Notes under the pieces: model-generated
What the model was told of the DNA's origin: nothing
The model's input: the letters and a program-made list of their open reading frames with translations, nothing else
Database searches by the model: none
Shown: positions 1 through 7,673 of the stretch, piece by piece
Numbering within the stretch: the first letter of the stretch is position 1
How the letters are laid out: the number at the start of each line of letters is the position of its first letter
Source of the DNA: JAAELZ01 sp047639475
Lineage (GTDB): Bacteria; Pseudomonadota; Gammaproteobacteria; Arenicellales; Poriferihabitantaceae
Assembly: GCA_047639475.1 (NCBI GenBank)
Contig: JBLIOD010000027.1
Span: 1 to 35,098, forward strand
DNA: 35,098 nucleotides
Direction: 5' to 3'
Made by a program: the position numbers and the translations under genes

Positions 1-185
1 CGTCCAGAGTGGGTGGCGCACACGGACTTTAGTCCTGTTGTACCAATGGAGAATGACTGTTTAGTAAGCCCTTGACCAGAATTTATCGATAACGCAAATG
101 ACCGCTTTGAGTATGTTTGCGACCGATTGAAATGTAAAGGCCTTTGATTTTTTCAGATAAAATCCTTTAGATTATAGCGAAGAGA

Positions 186-1127
186 CTAATCTTCGAAGTA
201 ATCAGAATCGAGTCGTTTCAGTTCAACCGTACGAACAGTTGATACACCAATATTATGTTCGATCATCAGCTCGGAAAGACGGACACCATCGATAAGAATT
301 ATTTTCTGTGGTACGCTTTTTGCGTACTCGATGGCAGTTTTTTTGAAACTGCTTGTCGTAATAAATACTCCTTTGTTCCCTTGTTTCCCGGCAAGGGCGC
401 CGACAAAACTTTGGATATCTTGTCGCCCGATTGTAGATTCTCTCTTGTAACGTTTTGCTTGGATGTAGGTTACATCTAGACCAAGACGGTCTTCATTTAT
501 TATTCCGTCGATACCTTCATCGTTTGACTTCTTAGTAACTTGAGCGGCTTCACTTCGAGAACCGCCATAGCCCATACTGAACAAAAGGTCTACGACGAGT
601 TGCTCAAACTTGTAGGGGTCCATAGCGAACATTGATTCAATCAGTTCTTCTGCGAGTGATTGATTTAACTCATTGTACGCCGCATCGATAAGATCGTCTG
701 GGGTACTTTGCGCTAATCCTGTATCCGTCTTGGTACCTTCTGGTTTAGCCAGTTGTTTTCTACGAGAAGCCTCTTCCCAAGCTTCTTCATAGCCTTCTAG
801 GCTTTTCAGGTTTTGATCTGTGATTGGCCCTTGATGCTTCGTTAAGTATTTTCGACCTTTCTCAGTAACTTGGTAAGTGAATTTTTCGAATGCATGCTTC
901 TCAATAAACTTTGCCTTAACTAAGGAACTCATTGCCCATCCCGCACGATTTTGAATCTGAGGTTGTCCACTTTTGAGTTTGTAACTACGGATTTCTTCCG
1001 AGAAATTAAATTTGTCCGCGATTGCTGGAACAGCAGAGCGTCGCATAATCGGCTTTTCAGCAGCTAATTCGAGAAGCGGTCGAAGGAACTCGTCCCAGGT
1101 AGGGCAGTGGGCTGGATTGCTTTTCAT
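186..1127 (-). CDS. mrr: Mrr-type restriction endonuclease
   Basis: Predicted type IV-like restriction endonuclease that cleaves modified or foreign DNA. The 313-residue protein has the two-part Mrr build: an N-terminal winged-helix DNA-binding region (about residues 10-100), a charged linker (about 105-165), and a C-terminal PD-(D/E)XK nuclease domain (about 170-295). In the nuclease part I see FEQLVVDLL (Glu175), GIDGII (Asp207) and YIQAKR (Gln223, Lys225), which is the D...QxK catalytic signature of the Mrr_cat family, followed by GVFITTSSF. Length is normal for Mrr. No methyltransferase or specificity subunit lies next to it, which fits a stand-alone Mrr enzyme. Its neighbours are unknown or decaying genes, suggesting an acquired accessory region. 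The family is secure; the modification it recognises cannot be read from sequence. Confidence 0.9.
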   Translation of the reverse strand: MKSNPAHCPTWDEFLRPLLELAAEKPIMRRSAVPAIADKFNFSEEIRSYKLKSGQPQIQNRAGWAMSSLVKAKFIEKHAFEKFTYQVTEKGRKYLTKHQGPITDQNLKSLEGYEEAWEEASRRKQLAKPEGTKTDTGLAQSTPDDLIDAAYNELNQSLAEELIESMFAMDPYKFEQLVVDLLFSMGYGGSRSEAAQVTKKSNDEGIDGIINEDRLGLDVTYIQAKRYKRESTIGRQDIQSFVGALAGKQGNKGVFITTSSFKKTAIEYAKSVPQKIILIDGVRLSELMIEHNIGVSTVRTVELKRLDSDYFED

Positions 1128-1402
1128 AGTTTATCGTCTTTTAGTTCAGGCTGCTTGCTAGGTACAAATCTCCCTATATTGTTGACAGTCTCGAACGACC
1201 GAATTGAGTGTTGAGTTCAACGGCCTGTCATATTTTTCCGTATGAAATACTTTGTGGTGTTACTAGGTTGAGATATGCCTGCTTTTTACACGTATCATGT
1301 ACTGCCCCCTAAAGGGGGCACGCCGCAGTGACTTTTCGTTCTATTGGGCTTCATACCTCGAAAGGCTCGATATATAGAATAGTTAATATTTTTAAATTAG
1401 GG

Positions 1403-1434
1403 TTGAATTTTGAATAGACAATCATTATGATTGT
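1403..1434 (+). promoter_or_regulatory. sigma70-like promoter with overlapping palindromic operator
   Basis: A TTGAAT -35 hexamer (1403-1408), a 17-nt spacer and a TATGAT -10 hexamer (1426-1431) form a good sigma70-type promoter on the plus strand. The -10 lies inside a perfect 17-bp palindrome, ACAATCATTATGATTGT (1418-1434), an arrangement typical of a repressor operator. Transcription would start near 1438 and reach the intrinsic terminator at 1541-1578. No cognate repressor is recognisable nearby. Confidence 0.5.
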
Positions 1435-1437
1435 GTT

Positions 1438-1578
1438 GTGAGTTGCACTAGTCGGTGTCCCTAACGGGTAGCGCTCATGGCACCAGAAATGGTTTCCACC
1501 ATCAGTGTGGATATATCTAAGACGCCCGACTTTAATTCTAAAGCTCTGTAAGCTAATACTTACAGGGCTTTTTATTTG
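1438..1578 (+). ncRNA. candidate structured small RNA (or 24-codon gene)
   Basis: A transcript of about 135-140 nt is bounded by the promoter at 1403-1431 and a strong terminator. It can fold. AGTCGGTGTC (1450-1459) pairs with GACG/CCGACT (1521-1531), giving a ten-pair closing helix with one bulged C. Inside it are ATGGT/ACCAT (1489-1502) and a weak CCC/GGG hairpin. The only reading frame is 24 codons (ATG at 1477, stop 1549-1551), without a convincing ribosome-binding site and running into the terminator stem. It matches no riboswitch or sRNA class I can name, and no plus-strand gene follows closely, so a free-standing RNA is more likely than a leader. This rests only on signal spacing and pairing. 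Confidence 0.35.
1541..1578 (+). terminator. intrinsic terminator
   Basis: A 12-bp stem (AAGCTCTGTAAG, 1541-1552, with CTTACAGGGCTT, 1559-1570, one G-U pair), a 6-nt loop and a downstream run TTTTATTT. The T-run follows only on the plus strand, so it ends a plus-strand transcript. Confidence 0.75.
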
Positions 1579-1678
1579 CTCTCTCTAGGGCTTCCTATTT
1601 ACTCCCCTCTAAATAAGCATAGGGTTCTACCTAAATATTTTTGAGAAAGGTTTTATGACTCTAGTGGTTCACTAGCCA

Positions 1679-2227
1679 TTATATTTTTCCTTTCATAAAC
1701 CTGTTTAAAATAACAAAAAACTTTACCGTACCATGTGTTCTTATATTGTTAGGTCTATTAAGTCTATAGTGGCAGCTCGTCACTTGAATTTCTAGGCCTC
1801 TCTGATTTGAGTACTTTAGGTACATACATAGGTACCAACCCTCATGGCTTCCAGCGTGTTTGGGTTGTTCTTGTCGGTACAGAACCCTCTTAGAGTCTCC
1901 ACCAAAACAGCCCTTGAATGCTAAATCTTTCATGATTCTAGGGATTTTCTTTGAAAACTCCCACCTAACTGGACAAAAAACTCTGTCTTCTACAGATCCG
2001 TTGCTCTTGTATTCGGTCTCGTATGTAGCACTTGTTTCATCTTCATCTGGACGAGCTTTATTAAAACAGTGACTCGAGATAAAAACACGTGCACTAATCG
2101 GCTCTAAGGGAGCGCTCGGAGACGACTTGACATTGAATTGAGTAGAGAAGCTTGAGCAATGAGATAAATCGTAATCTTGGCCGGTAACCGGATCTGACTA
2201 GGTATCGACGTGGAGATAGGTGCCCAT
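1679..2227 (-). pseudogene. unrecognised 182-codon gene with an in-frame amber codon
   Basis: The frame runs from ATG at 2227 to a stop at 1679-1681 and is open apart from TAG at 2198-2200 (codon 10). The product reads like real protein: segments include YDLSHCSSF, ARPDEDETSATYETEY, EDRVFCPVRWEFSKKIP, KDLAFKGCFGG, GWYLCMYLKYS and VTSCHYRLNRP, with several Cys, His and Trp and no membrane segment. No ATG, GTG or TTG follows the amber until Met at 1933, which would lose over half the protein, so expression needs readthrough. Otherwise it is a recent nonsense mutant or a base error. Its ATG begins one base after the stop of the 50-codon gene upstream, so the two look co-transcribed. I cannot assign a family. 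Confidence 0.55.
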
Positions 2228-2228
2228 T

Positions 2229-2381
2229 TTATAAACCTATAATGTCGGGAAACCATTCTCGTATATCTAAAGTTAAACTACGGCTACTACTTAGGAGAAC
2301 ATACTCCCTTAGTTTTCCGATTGTTTTATTATCCCCGATACATATTTTCATATCGCTTTTACACCTTGGATATTTTTGCAT
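2229..2381 (-). CDS. small hypothetical protein, 50 aa
   Basis: A 50-residue frame begins with ATG at 2381, preceded by a GGGGA ribosome-binding site 4-6 bases upstream, and ends with TAA at 2229-2231. The protein starts MQKYPRCKSDMKIC and continues to LDIREWFPDIIGL. It has two Cys, a basic N-terminal half and no signal or membrane segment. Its stop is one base before the ATG of the following amber-containing gene, so the two may be translationally coupled. The good ribosome-binding site and the tight spacing are the reasons to call it a gene. Codon use includes AGG, CTA and ATA, unlike the housekeeping genes further along, which suggests acquisition. Function unknown. Confidence 0.4.
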   Translation of the reverse strand: MQKYPRCKSDMKICIGDNKTIGKLREYVLLSSSRSLTLDIREWFPDIIGL

Positions 2382-2647
2382 ATTCCCCAAAAATCCCTAT
2401 TTGTTGTTTTCACTAAAAGTTATTACAAGAAACGGATAAATTATACGTTTAAGGGTATACGCGTCTTATAAAAAATCTCTGTGCCTGATTAGAGTATACA
2501 TCTGACGGTCATATTTTTCTGCATCAAATATTTATCGACTCAACTATCCGAGATAACTTGCTTTTTTAGGCTCATGCATGATTAAATTTTAATACAAGGC
2601 CATCGTAAAGAAATCGCCCCGCCTACGGCGGAAAAAAAGTTAAATAG

Positions 2648-3193
2648 TTAAAAAACCCGAACCGCACGCACTGAATTTGTGCTGAACTTATCGTCGAGGA
2701 CCTGATTGTCACTCCCGAAGATCTGGTTCCAAGCGAAGATGTCATCAAACTCGGACGAACTCCAGTAGAGACTACCGGCAAAGCCGCCTACAAACTCAGC
2801 CCTCTGAGCGTATAATAAATTAAGCTCCTCTTTGTTTGGTAAAAAGCCATCCGTTTGCCCATTCGGCCAAACATAAACGGCAGCAACAGCCGCTGCTCCT
2901 CCGCAGGCTACCGCGATCAAAGGCGTATTAGTGGCACCCGAGTGGTCGTCTGGTATTTCCGCAGCTGTTATATTTGTTACACCCACTACATCGGTTCCAA
3001 AGCAATTCCAAAGCGCTGATGCCTGATCAACTGGCGCTGCCTCCAGACCGTGTAATCCCTCGTGTGTAATATAAAACACCTTGCCACCCGCGGGGCCTGT
3101 GTCGCCGATCGCATACACGGTGGGGGAGGGAATAGCCACGACCTGTTTATGACCGTAGGCCAAAGACACACACAGTAAGATAAAAAGCGACAT
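2648..3193 (-). CDS. DUF1566-like secreted protein with disrupted start
   Basis: A predicted exported protein of 181 residues. It begins with a short hydrophobic stretch (SLFILLCVSLAYG) and then carries IGDTGPAGGKVFYI and, near the C-terminus, LYWSSSEFDD and SVRAVRVF. These are typical of the DUF1566/Lcl C-terminal-like domain of bacterial surface or secreted proteins; its biochemical role is unknown. The ATG at 3193 has no ribosome-binding site. A better start, ATG at 3231 with AAGGGA seven bases upstream, is in another frame because of an 11-bp tandem duplication between them (3183-3204). Deleting one copy joins that start to this frame with a full-length signal peptide. The gene is therefore either weakly translated from 3193, out of frame at present, or subject to repeat-length switching. 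Confidence 0.6.
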   Translation of the reverse strand: MSLFILLCVSLAYGHKQVVAIPSPTVYAIGDTGPAGGKVFYITHEGLHGLEAAPVDQASALWNCFGTDVVGVTNITAAEIPDDHSGATNTPLIAVACGGAAAVAAVYVWPNGQTDGFLPNKEELNLLYAQRAEFVGGFAGSLYWSSSEFDDIFAWNQIFGSDNQVLDDKFSTNSVRAVRVF

Positions 3194-3211
3194 AAAAGCG
3201 ACATAAAAGCG
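3183..3211. repeat. 11-bp tandem repeat at a gene start
   Basis: Two complete copies of aaaagcgacat (3183-3193, 3194-3204) and seven bases of a third (3205-3211). Each unit changes the reading frame, because 11 is not a multiple of 3, between the ribosome-binding site plus ATG at 3231 and the body of the DUF1566-like gene. One or four copies would put them in frame. Confidence 0.9.
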
Positions 3212-3231
3212 CGAGACGAAAAATTTAACAT

Positions 3232-3617
3232 ACGTTGTTCCCTTAACAGAATTAATATTGTTATTTATGATAATTGATTGTTGCGCCGACTGATCTTTAT
3301 AAACGCCTCAACGCAACAGGTTTTACATAAAGACACATTTACAAACAAGAACCGTTGTATGACATGGTTTTTAATGAGCCGTTGTCGTGCAAATTGGTTA
3401 GAGTTTTAAAAGAGTTTTCATACCCGCTTGGACTTAAGCAATGGGAGATTGAATACAACCTAGAGCAACTAATAGTAACGCCCAAATCACTGGATGTCCG
3501 CTTTGAGTACAGACTGTGTGAAAACTCAAATCTATGCTCACGATAATATTTCATATTAGTTTCTGTATCTGAATATTTCCACTAGAAGTTGAAGTTTATT
3601 AAGGGCGAGCTTAATTG
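3232..3617. other. gene-poor interval before the IS relic
   Basis: About 390 bp with no gene I can support. Two overlapping frames of 63 codons (plus strand, TTG start at 3355) and 71 codons (minus strand, 3554-3339) occupy it. Neither has a recognisable motif or a good ribosome-binding site. The region contains the start signals of the DUF1566-like gene at its left edge and presumably the left end of the IS relic. I could not identify that element's terminal inverted repeats. Confidence 0.4.
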
Positions 3618-5054
3618 TTAAACCTCAGTTGCTCGAATTAGTGGCTTTACGCCCATAATGTTAATCATTCGGGTGATATTGTACGCCAGAACATGCAAAG
3701 CCATCTCAGTACCCACATTTCTCAGTCGCCTGGTTTTAAAGTGTGTTGCACCCATCCACGATTTTATCGTGCCGAACGGATGCTCAACCGTTTGCTTCCT
3801 TAATTGCATCATCGTCGGGCTTGCTTCCATTCTGCGTTCATGGCTATCTATTACTTTGGCATATTTCCAACGACTAACTCGCCTTTTTTTGCCGGTAGTA
3901 CACTTCGATTTTAAACCACAGCTACCGCAGTTCTTGCTCCAATAACGATACGTCACCATCGTGCCAGCCATAGTCTTGGTTTGCTTCGGTAAGCTTTCGC
4001 CAGATGAACAACGATATTCATCTTTTTCTTCAAGATATATGAAGTCTCGACGATCAATTTCGCCTTTAGGTGCATTGCCAGATGTCAGCGATTTGGGAAT
4101 ATAAGGCGTAATCCCAGCATCAACCGTCGGCTTGATTTCTTCCCTCGTGAAGTAACCTCGATCCGCAACGACTTCCAGCTCGTCAATGCCCGTTGCCTCT
4201 GGGGCTTTCACTGACATCTTAGTCAACATGCGGCGGTCGCTCATTGCCATCGATACTTTATGGGCAACGATTAAATGGTACTCAGTATCTACCGCCTTTT
4301 GTACGTTGTCGCCTACATTACCTGAGCTTCGGGCGTTGGTAGACATCGCTCTAGCATCAGGGTAAGTTAACGAAATTTGTTTATCAGGGGCTAGCTCTAA
4401 GACTTCCTCAATGGCTTTTACTTGAGCCATTTATAACTTTAATGAATCTAACTGCTTATGAATATGACGAGTCTTAGATTCAGGAATAACGCTGTCTTGT
4501 CGATCAAGACTCTCTAGCTGAGACAGGTAGCGATCAACGCTCTTATCTATCGCCTCTATTCGCCTTTTGACTTTAGCCTTGGTGTAATGGCGATCTCGGT
4601 TGTTAACTGCGCCGAAGCGACTGCCATCGATGGCAATCGATGAATCAGCAAATAGATTCATTTGCTCGCAAAGCATTACGGACTGTCGGCAACACCTTTT
4701 AATGCCGAGGCAGTTATCTTTGCGCAAATCAGCGATGGTTTTGAAGTCGGGTGCCAAACGATTGAGCAACCATATCAACTCAAGATTACGATTAGCTTCA
4801 CGCTCTAGTTTACGGCTTCATTGAACTTTATTCAGGTAGCCATAAATATAAAGCTTGAGCATCATCGCTGGGTGATAGGCTGGCCTTACTGTGGCTTACG
4901 GCTGAGCTGATGCAAAGCCTAGGTCAATTAATATCAACCCATCAACAAAGGCATCGATAAATTTAACTGGGTTATCGTCGCAGATGTAATCTTCTATTCG
5001 AGCAGGGAATAAAGTCGACTGGGTGCGCGATTCTCCTTCTATAAAACGACTCAT
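3618..5054 (-). pseudogene. IS1182-family transposase relic with three nonsense codons
   Basis: Read from ATG at 5054, a single frame encodes an almost complete IS1182-type DDE transposase (about 478 codons) interrupted by TAA at 4896-4898, TGA at 4818-4820 and TAA at 4431-4433. The frame is otherwise kept throughout. The N-terminal helical region shows MMLKLYIYGYLNKVQ and ELIWLLNRLAPDFKTIADLR. Catalytic signatures are SSIAIDGSRF (first Asp), EVVADRGYF (second Asp) and TVEHPFGTIK (Glu). A cysteine cluster (CGSCGLKSKC) precedes the last block, as in the family. The second stop falls where relatives have Ser, consistent with a TCA to TGA change. It is an inactive element, not a set of separate genes. 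Confidence 0.88.
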
Positions 5055-5153
5055 AGTTCAATTCAGTAACTGACTGAATTGATTTTACCTTTTATGCCGA
5101 TTTCACACTGCCTGAGTATGTTTCCGCCCCTTCATAAAATCAACGGCAACCTG

Positions 5154-5678
5154 CTATAGCTTCCCGCTCTCCAAAGAACACGCCTCTAACAACACCGGTT
5201 CCAACTCTGCTAATGCTCCTTTGTAAACATCCCGCTTGAAAGAAATGATTTCGTCCACTGGCTTCCAATAATCTACCCACTGCCAGTTATCAAACTCGGG
5301 CCGTTTTGCTCTATCCAGCTGAATGTCTTCGTCTTTGCCAGTGAGTTGAAAAAGGTACCATTGTTGTTTTTGACCTTTGAAACCGCCACTCATTTCTGAG
5401 CGTCTTGGCACATCATAATGATACCAATCTTGGGTATTGCCCAACAAGCGCACATGATGGGGGTACAAACCAACCTCTTCATATAACTCGCGGTATGCGG
5501 CTTCCCGTGGAGACTCTTTGTGCTCTACGCCGCCTTGAGGAAATTGCCAACCATCATGTGCCACGCGTCTTGCCCACAAAACTTGTCCAACAGGGTTGGC
5601 CACAATAATACCGACGTTGGGCCTATAACCATCAGCGTCGATGTTTTTTCTGCTACGTTTACGTCCTAAATAAGCCAT
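5154..5678 (-). CDS. rppH: RNA 5'-pyrophosphohydrolase RppH
   Basis: Converts 5'-triphosphate mRNA ends to monophosphate, which opens them to RNase E decay. The 174-residue protein carries the RppH signature GYRPNVGIIVANP (residues 18-30) and a full Nudix box starting at Gly49, with Glu55, REL (63-65) and EE (67-68), the metal-binding residues. DGWQFPQGG and the later WYHYDVP also fit RppH. Length is typical, with about 12 extra basic residues ahead of the usual start; no closer ATG exists. It sits 84 bp downstream of the LysR gene on the same strand. The partner commonly found next to it elsewhere (ptsP) is not here. Confidence 0.93.
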   Translation of the reverse strand: MAYLGRKRSRKNIDADGYRPNVGIIVANPVGQVLWARRVAHDGWQFPQGGVEHKESPREAAYRELYEEVGLYPHHVRLLGNTQDWYHYDVPRRSEMSGGFKGQKQQWYLFQLTGKDEDIQLDRAKRPEFDNWQWVDYWKPVDEIISFKRDVYKGALAELEPVLLEACSLESGKL

Positions 5679-5762
5679 GTCCCTATGCTAGGCTTTGCCT
5701 CAACAATTGGCAAGACATCCCTGGAAATTTAATTTTTCAGACCGCTTCCCAAACGGTTTGAG

Positions 5763-6677
5763 TCACTTCACCAATTGCTTTTCACGCATCCGACTATTCT
5801 CTTGCGCGAACTCTAAAAACTCTTCCATCGCTTGCACACGAAATTTTTGACGTTGATAAACCAAAGAAAAAGGTCGAGTCAGTGGAGGCGAAAGCGGCAC
5901 TACCGATAACAAGCCCAATTTGTCTTCTTTTTGTAGCGTCGCAACGGATTGTACAGACACACCTAAACCTGCCCCAACAGCGGCTTTTATTGATTCAGGA
6001 CTGGAAAATTCCAATATCAAGTTAAAGGCATCAGGGTCAACGCCTTGTTCTTTTACATAACTTTCAAACACCCCGCGCGTACCAGAGCCTTCTTCACGCC
6101 CAATATAAGGATAGTCTTGGATCTGCTCAACAGTCACTTTGTCTAGCCCCGCTAGCGCGTGATTTTTAGGGCAAGCTAACATTAACTCATCTTGCCAATA
6201 CAGTTCTGTGGTGAGGTTTTTATTTTCAACCGGCCCTTCTACGATGCCGATATCAATTTCGTTATTTTCCACCATTTGAATAATTCCTTGGGTGTTAGAA
6301 ATGCTCAAACGAATGGTGACGTCAGGGAACTTACTTTGGTATTCACCTAAAATCTCGGGAATGACATAATCTCCAATCGTGGTGCTGGCGCCGATAACCA
6401 ATGGACCTTGTACATCACCGGTCATCACCCGTACTTGATTATCCATCTCCTTATACTTTTCAATAATTTCGTCGGCATAACGTTTCACCAAATCACCCGT
6501 ATCGGTCAGAGTGATTTTGTTATGGGTACGGTCAAACAAACGGGCGTTGAAATACTCTTCGAGTTGACGGATTTGGAAGGTGACCGCAGGTTGCGTCATG
6601 TGCAGTGCTTCAGCCGCTTTGGTGAAACTTAGCAATCTTGCCACCGTCGTGAATACTTGTAATCTTCTATCAGCCAA
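5763..6677 (-). CDS. LysR-family transcriptional regulator (YeiE/CysB-like effector domain)
   Basis: A 304-residue LysR-type regulator. Residues 1-60 form the winged helix-turn-helix (LLSFTKAAEALHMTQPAVT, then QIRQLEEYFNARLFDRT). From about 88 onward is the effector-binding domain, beginning GPLVIGASTTIGDYVIPEIL, the layout of the YeiE/CbbR branch. The inducer is unknown. It is divergent from yccA with about 255 bp between them, so it may control itself or that gene, but nothing in the sequence proves this. The gene starts at the first ATG before the helix-turn-helix. Confidence 0.9.
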   Translation of the reverse strand: MADRRLQVFTTVARLLSFTKAAEALHMTQPAVTFQIRQLEEYFNARLFDRTHNKITLTDTGDLVKRYADEIIEKYKEMDNQVRVMTGDVQGPLVIGASTTIGDYVIPEILGEYQSKFPDVTIRLSISNTQGIIQMVENNEIDIGIVEGPVENKNLTTELYWQDELMLACPKNHALAGLDKVTVEQIQDYPYIGREEGSGTRGVFESYVKEQGVDPDAFNLILEFSSPESIKAAVGAGLGVSVQSVATLQKEDKLGLLSVVPLSPPLTRPFSLVYQRQKFRVQAMEEFLEFAQENSRMREKQLVK

Positions 6678-6893
6678 AACTTTACATCCGAGGGGTATTA
6701 TGAGATGTAAGTTTTATAACATAATCGCCAAGGACTTGTCATTTATTAGCGATTAGGTACTGTTGACCCCTCCTAACTTTGAACTTGAAAAACCACTAAA
6801 ACGCCTTATTAAAGTAACAAGGTTGGATGATACTTATCAAACCAACATTACAAATTTGTATTAAATCCACAGGGAATGTACCTGCTGATTTGG

Positions 6894-6899
6894 TATACT
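6894..6899 (+). promoter_or_regulatory. possible -10 element of the yccA promoter
   Basis: TATACT preceded by TGG gives an extended -10-like element (TGGTATACT, 6891-6899) about 35 bases before the yccA ATG. No good -35 is seen at 17 bp. Confidence 0.35.
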
Positions 6900-6933
6900 G
6901 TTTCGCAACGTTATTAATTACTCGGAATTAAGT

Positions 6934-7602
6934 ATGGCACGCACTATCGAAAATGGCTCAGTCGCGCAATCGCGTGAGCTGGTTATCAATTCAACTTTAA
7001 AGAACACCTACATCCTACTGTCGTTAACTTTGGCCTTCAGTGCCATGATGGCGGGCCTTGCGATGACAATGAATTGGCCACCTATGGGCTTCATTCCAAC
7101 GTTGGTCGGCTATTTCGGTTTGTTGTTCCTGACATCCAAGTTTCAAAACTCCAGTCTTGGCCTATTATTCGTATTCGCACTGACTGGCTTTATGGGTGTG
7201 ACACTAGGACCTATCGTTAATATGTACATGACTTCCTTTGCCAATGGGTCAGAAATCGTTATGGCAGCGATGGGCGGCACAGCAATTATTTTTGTCAGCC
7301 TTTCTGCTTATGTTGTAATTACTCGCAAAGACTTCACCTTTATGGCGGGCATGTTAATGACCGGTATTTTAGTGGCTTTCTTGGCCAGCTTAGGCGCTAT
7401 GTTATTCAACATGCCTGGCTTACAGCTAGCGGTATCAGCAATGTTTATTATGCTGATGTCAGGCTTAATTATGTTTCAAACCAGCCAAATTATTCATGGC
7501 GGCGAAACTAATTACATCAGTGCAACCGTCACCTTATTCGTGGCTATCTTTAATTTGTTTACAAGCCTGCTACACATTTTAGGTATTTTCGGCGACGAAT
7601 AA
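6934..7602 (+). CDS. yccA: Bax inhibitor-1/YccA family membrane protein
   Basis: A 222-residue inner-membrane protein with seven predicted hydrophobic segments, of the Bax inhibitor-1/YccA family. In E. coli YccA binds and moderates the membrane protease FtsH. Visible family features are the N-terminal NSTLKNTYILLSLTLAFSA, the GFMGVTLGPI block in the middle, and the C-terminal QTSQIIHGGETNYISATVT, which contains the conserved acidic site, followed by FNLFTSLLHILG. Length is normal. It is transcribed alone and ends at a strong terminator shared with the converging GMC gene. Confidence 0.92.
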   Translation: MARTIENGSVAQSRELVINSTLKNTYILLSLTLAFSAMMAGLAMTMNWPPMGFIPTLVGYFGLLFLTSKFQNSSLGLLFVFALTGFMGVTLGPIVNMYMTSFANGSEIVMAAMGGTAIIFVSLSAYVVITRKDFTFMAGMLMTGILVAFLASLGAMLFNMPGLQLAVSAMFIMLMSGLIMFQTSQIIHGGETNYISATVTLFVAIFNLFTSLLHILGIFGDE

Positions 7603-7620
7603 AAATCTAGAGATATAAAT

Positions 7621-7657
7621 AAAGCCCGCTACGAGACACCTCGCAGCGGGCTTTTTT
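7621..7657. terminator. bidirectional intrinsic terminator
   Basis: AAAGCCCGCT (7621-7630) pairs with AGCGGGCTTT (7645-7654); after one A/C mismatch the stem continues as CGAG/CTCG with loop ACAC. A six-T run follows on the plus strand and TTTATTTAT on the minus strand. It separates convergent yccA and the eight-gene minus-strand run. Confidence 0.92.
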
Positions 7658-7673
7658 GTGCCAAATTCACAAG

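Noticed and set aside
1..75. Possible 3' end of a plus-strand gene (24 codons open at the window edge)
   Set aside because: Too short to identify and no motif; all three plus frames close early.
1303..1320. Perfect hairpin TGCCCCC/GGGGGCA as a terminator
   Set aside because: No T-run follows on either strand and no gene ends there.
1440..1540. Integron attC site or known riboswitch
   Set aside because: No paired RYYYAAC/GTTRRRY core and no match to riboswitch consensus elements I know.
1860..2072. 70-codon plus-strand frame
   Set aside because: Antisense to the amber-containing gene, which has the better protein-like composition.
2242..2439. 65-codon plus-strand frame
   Set aside because: It is the antisense of the 50-codon gene, with Leu/Ser-rich low-complexity translation and no ribosome-binding site.
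2619..2631. CCGCC/GGCGG hairpin after the DUF1566-like gene as a terminator
   Set aside because: Only a 5-bp stem, and the T-run lies on the wrong side for the minus strand.
3339..3554. 71-codon minus-strand and 63-codon plus-strand frames
   Set aside because: Mutually overlapping, no motif, no good start signal.
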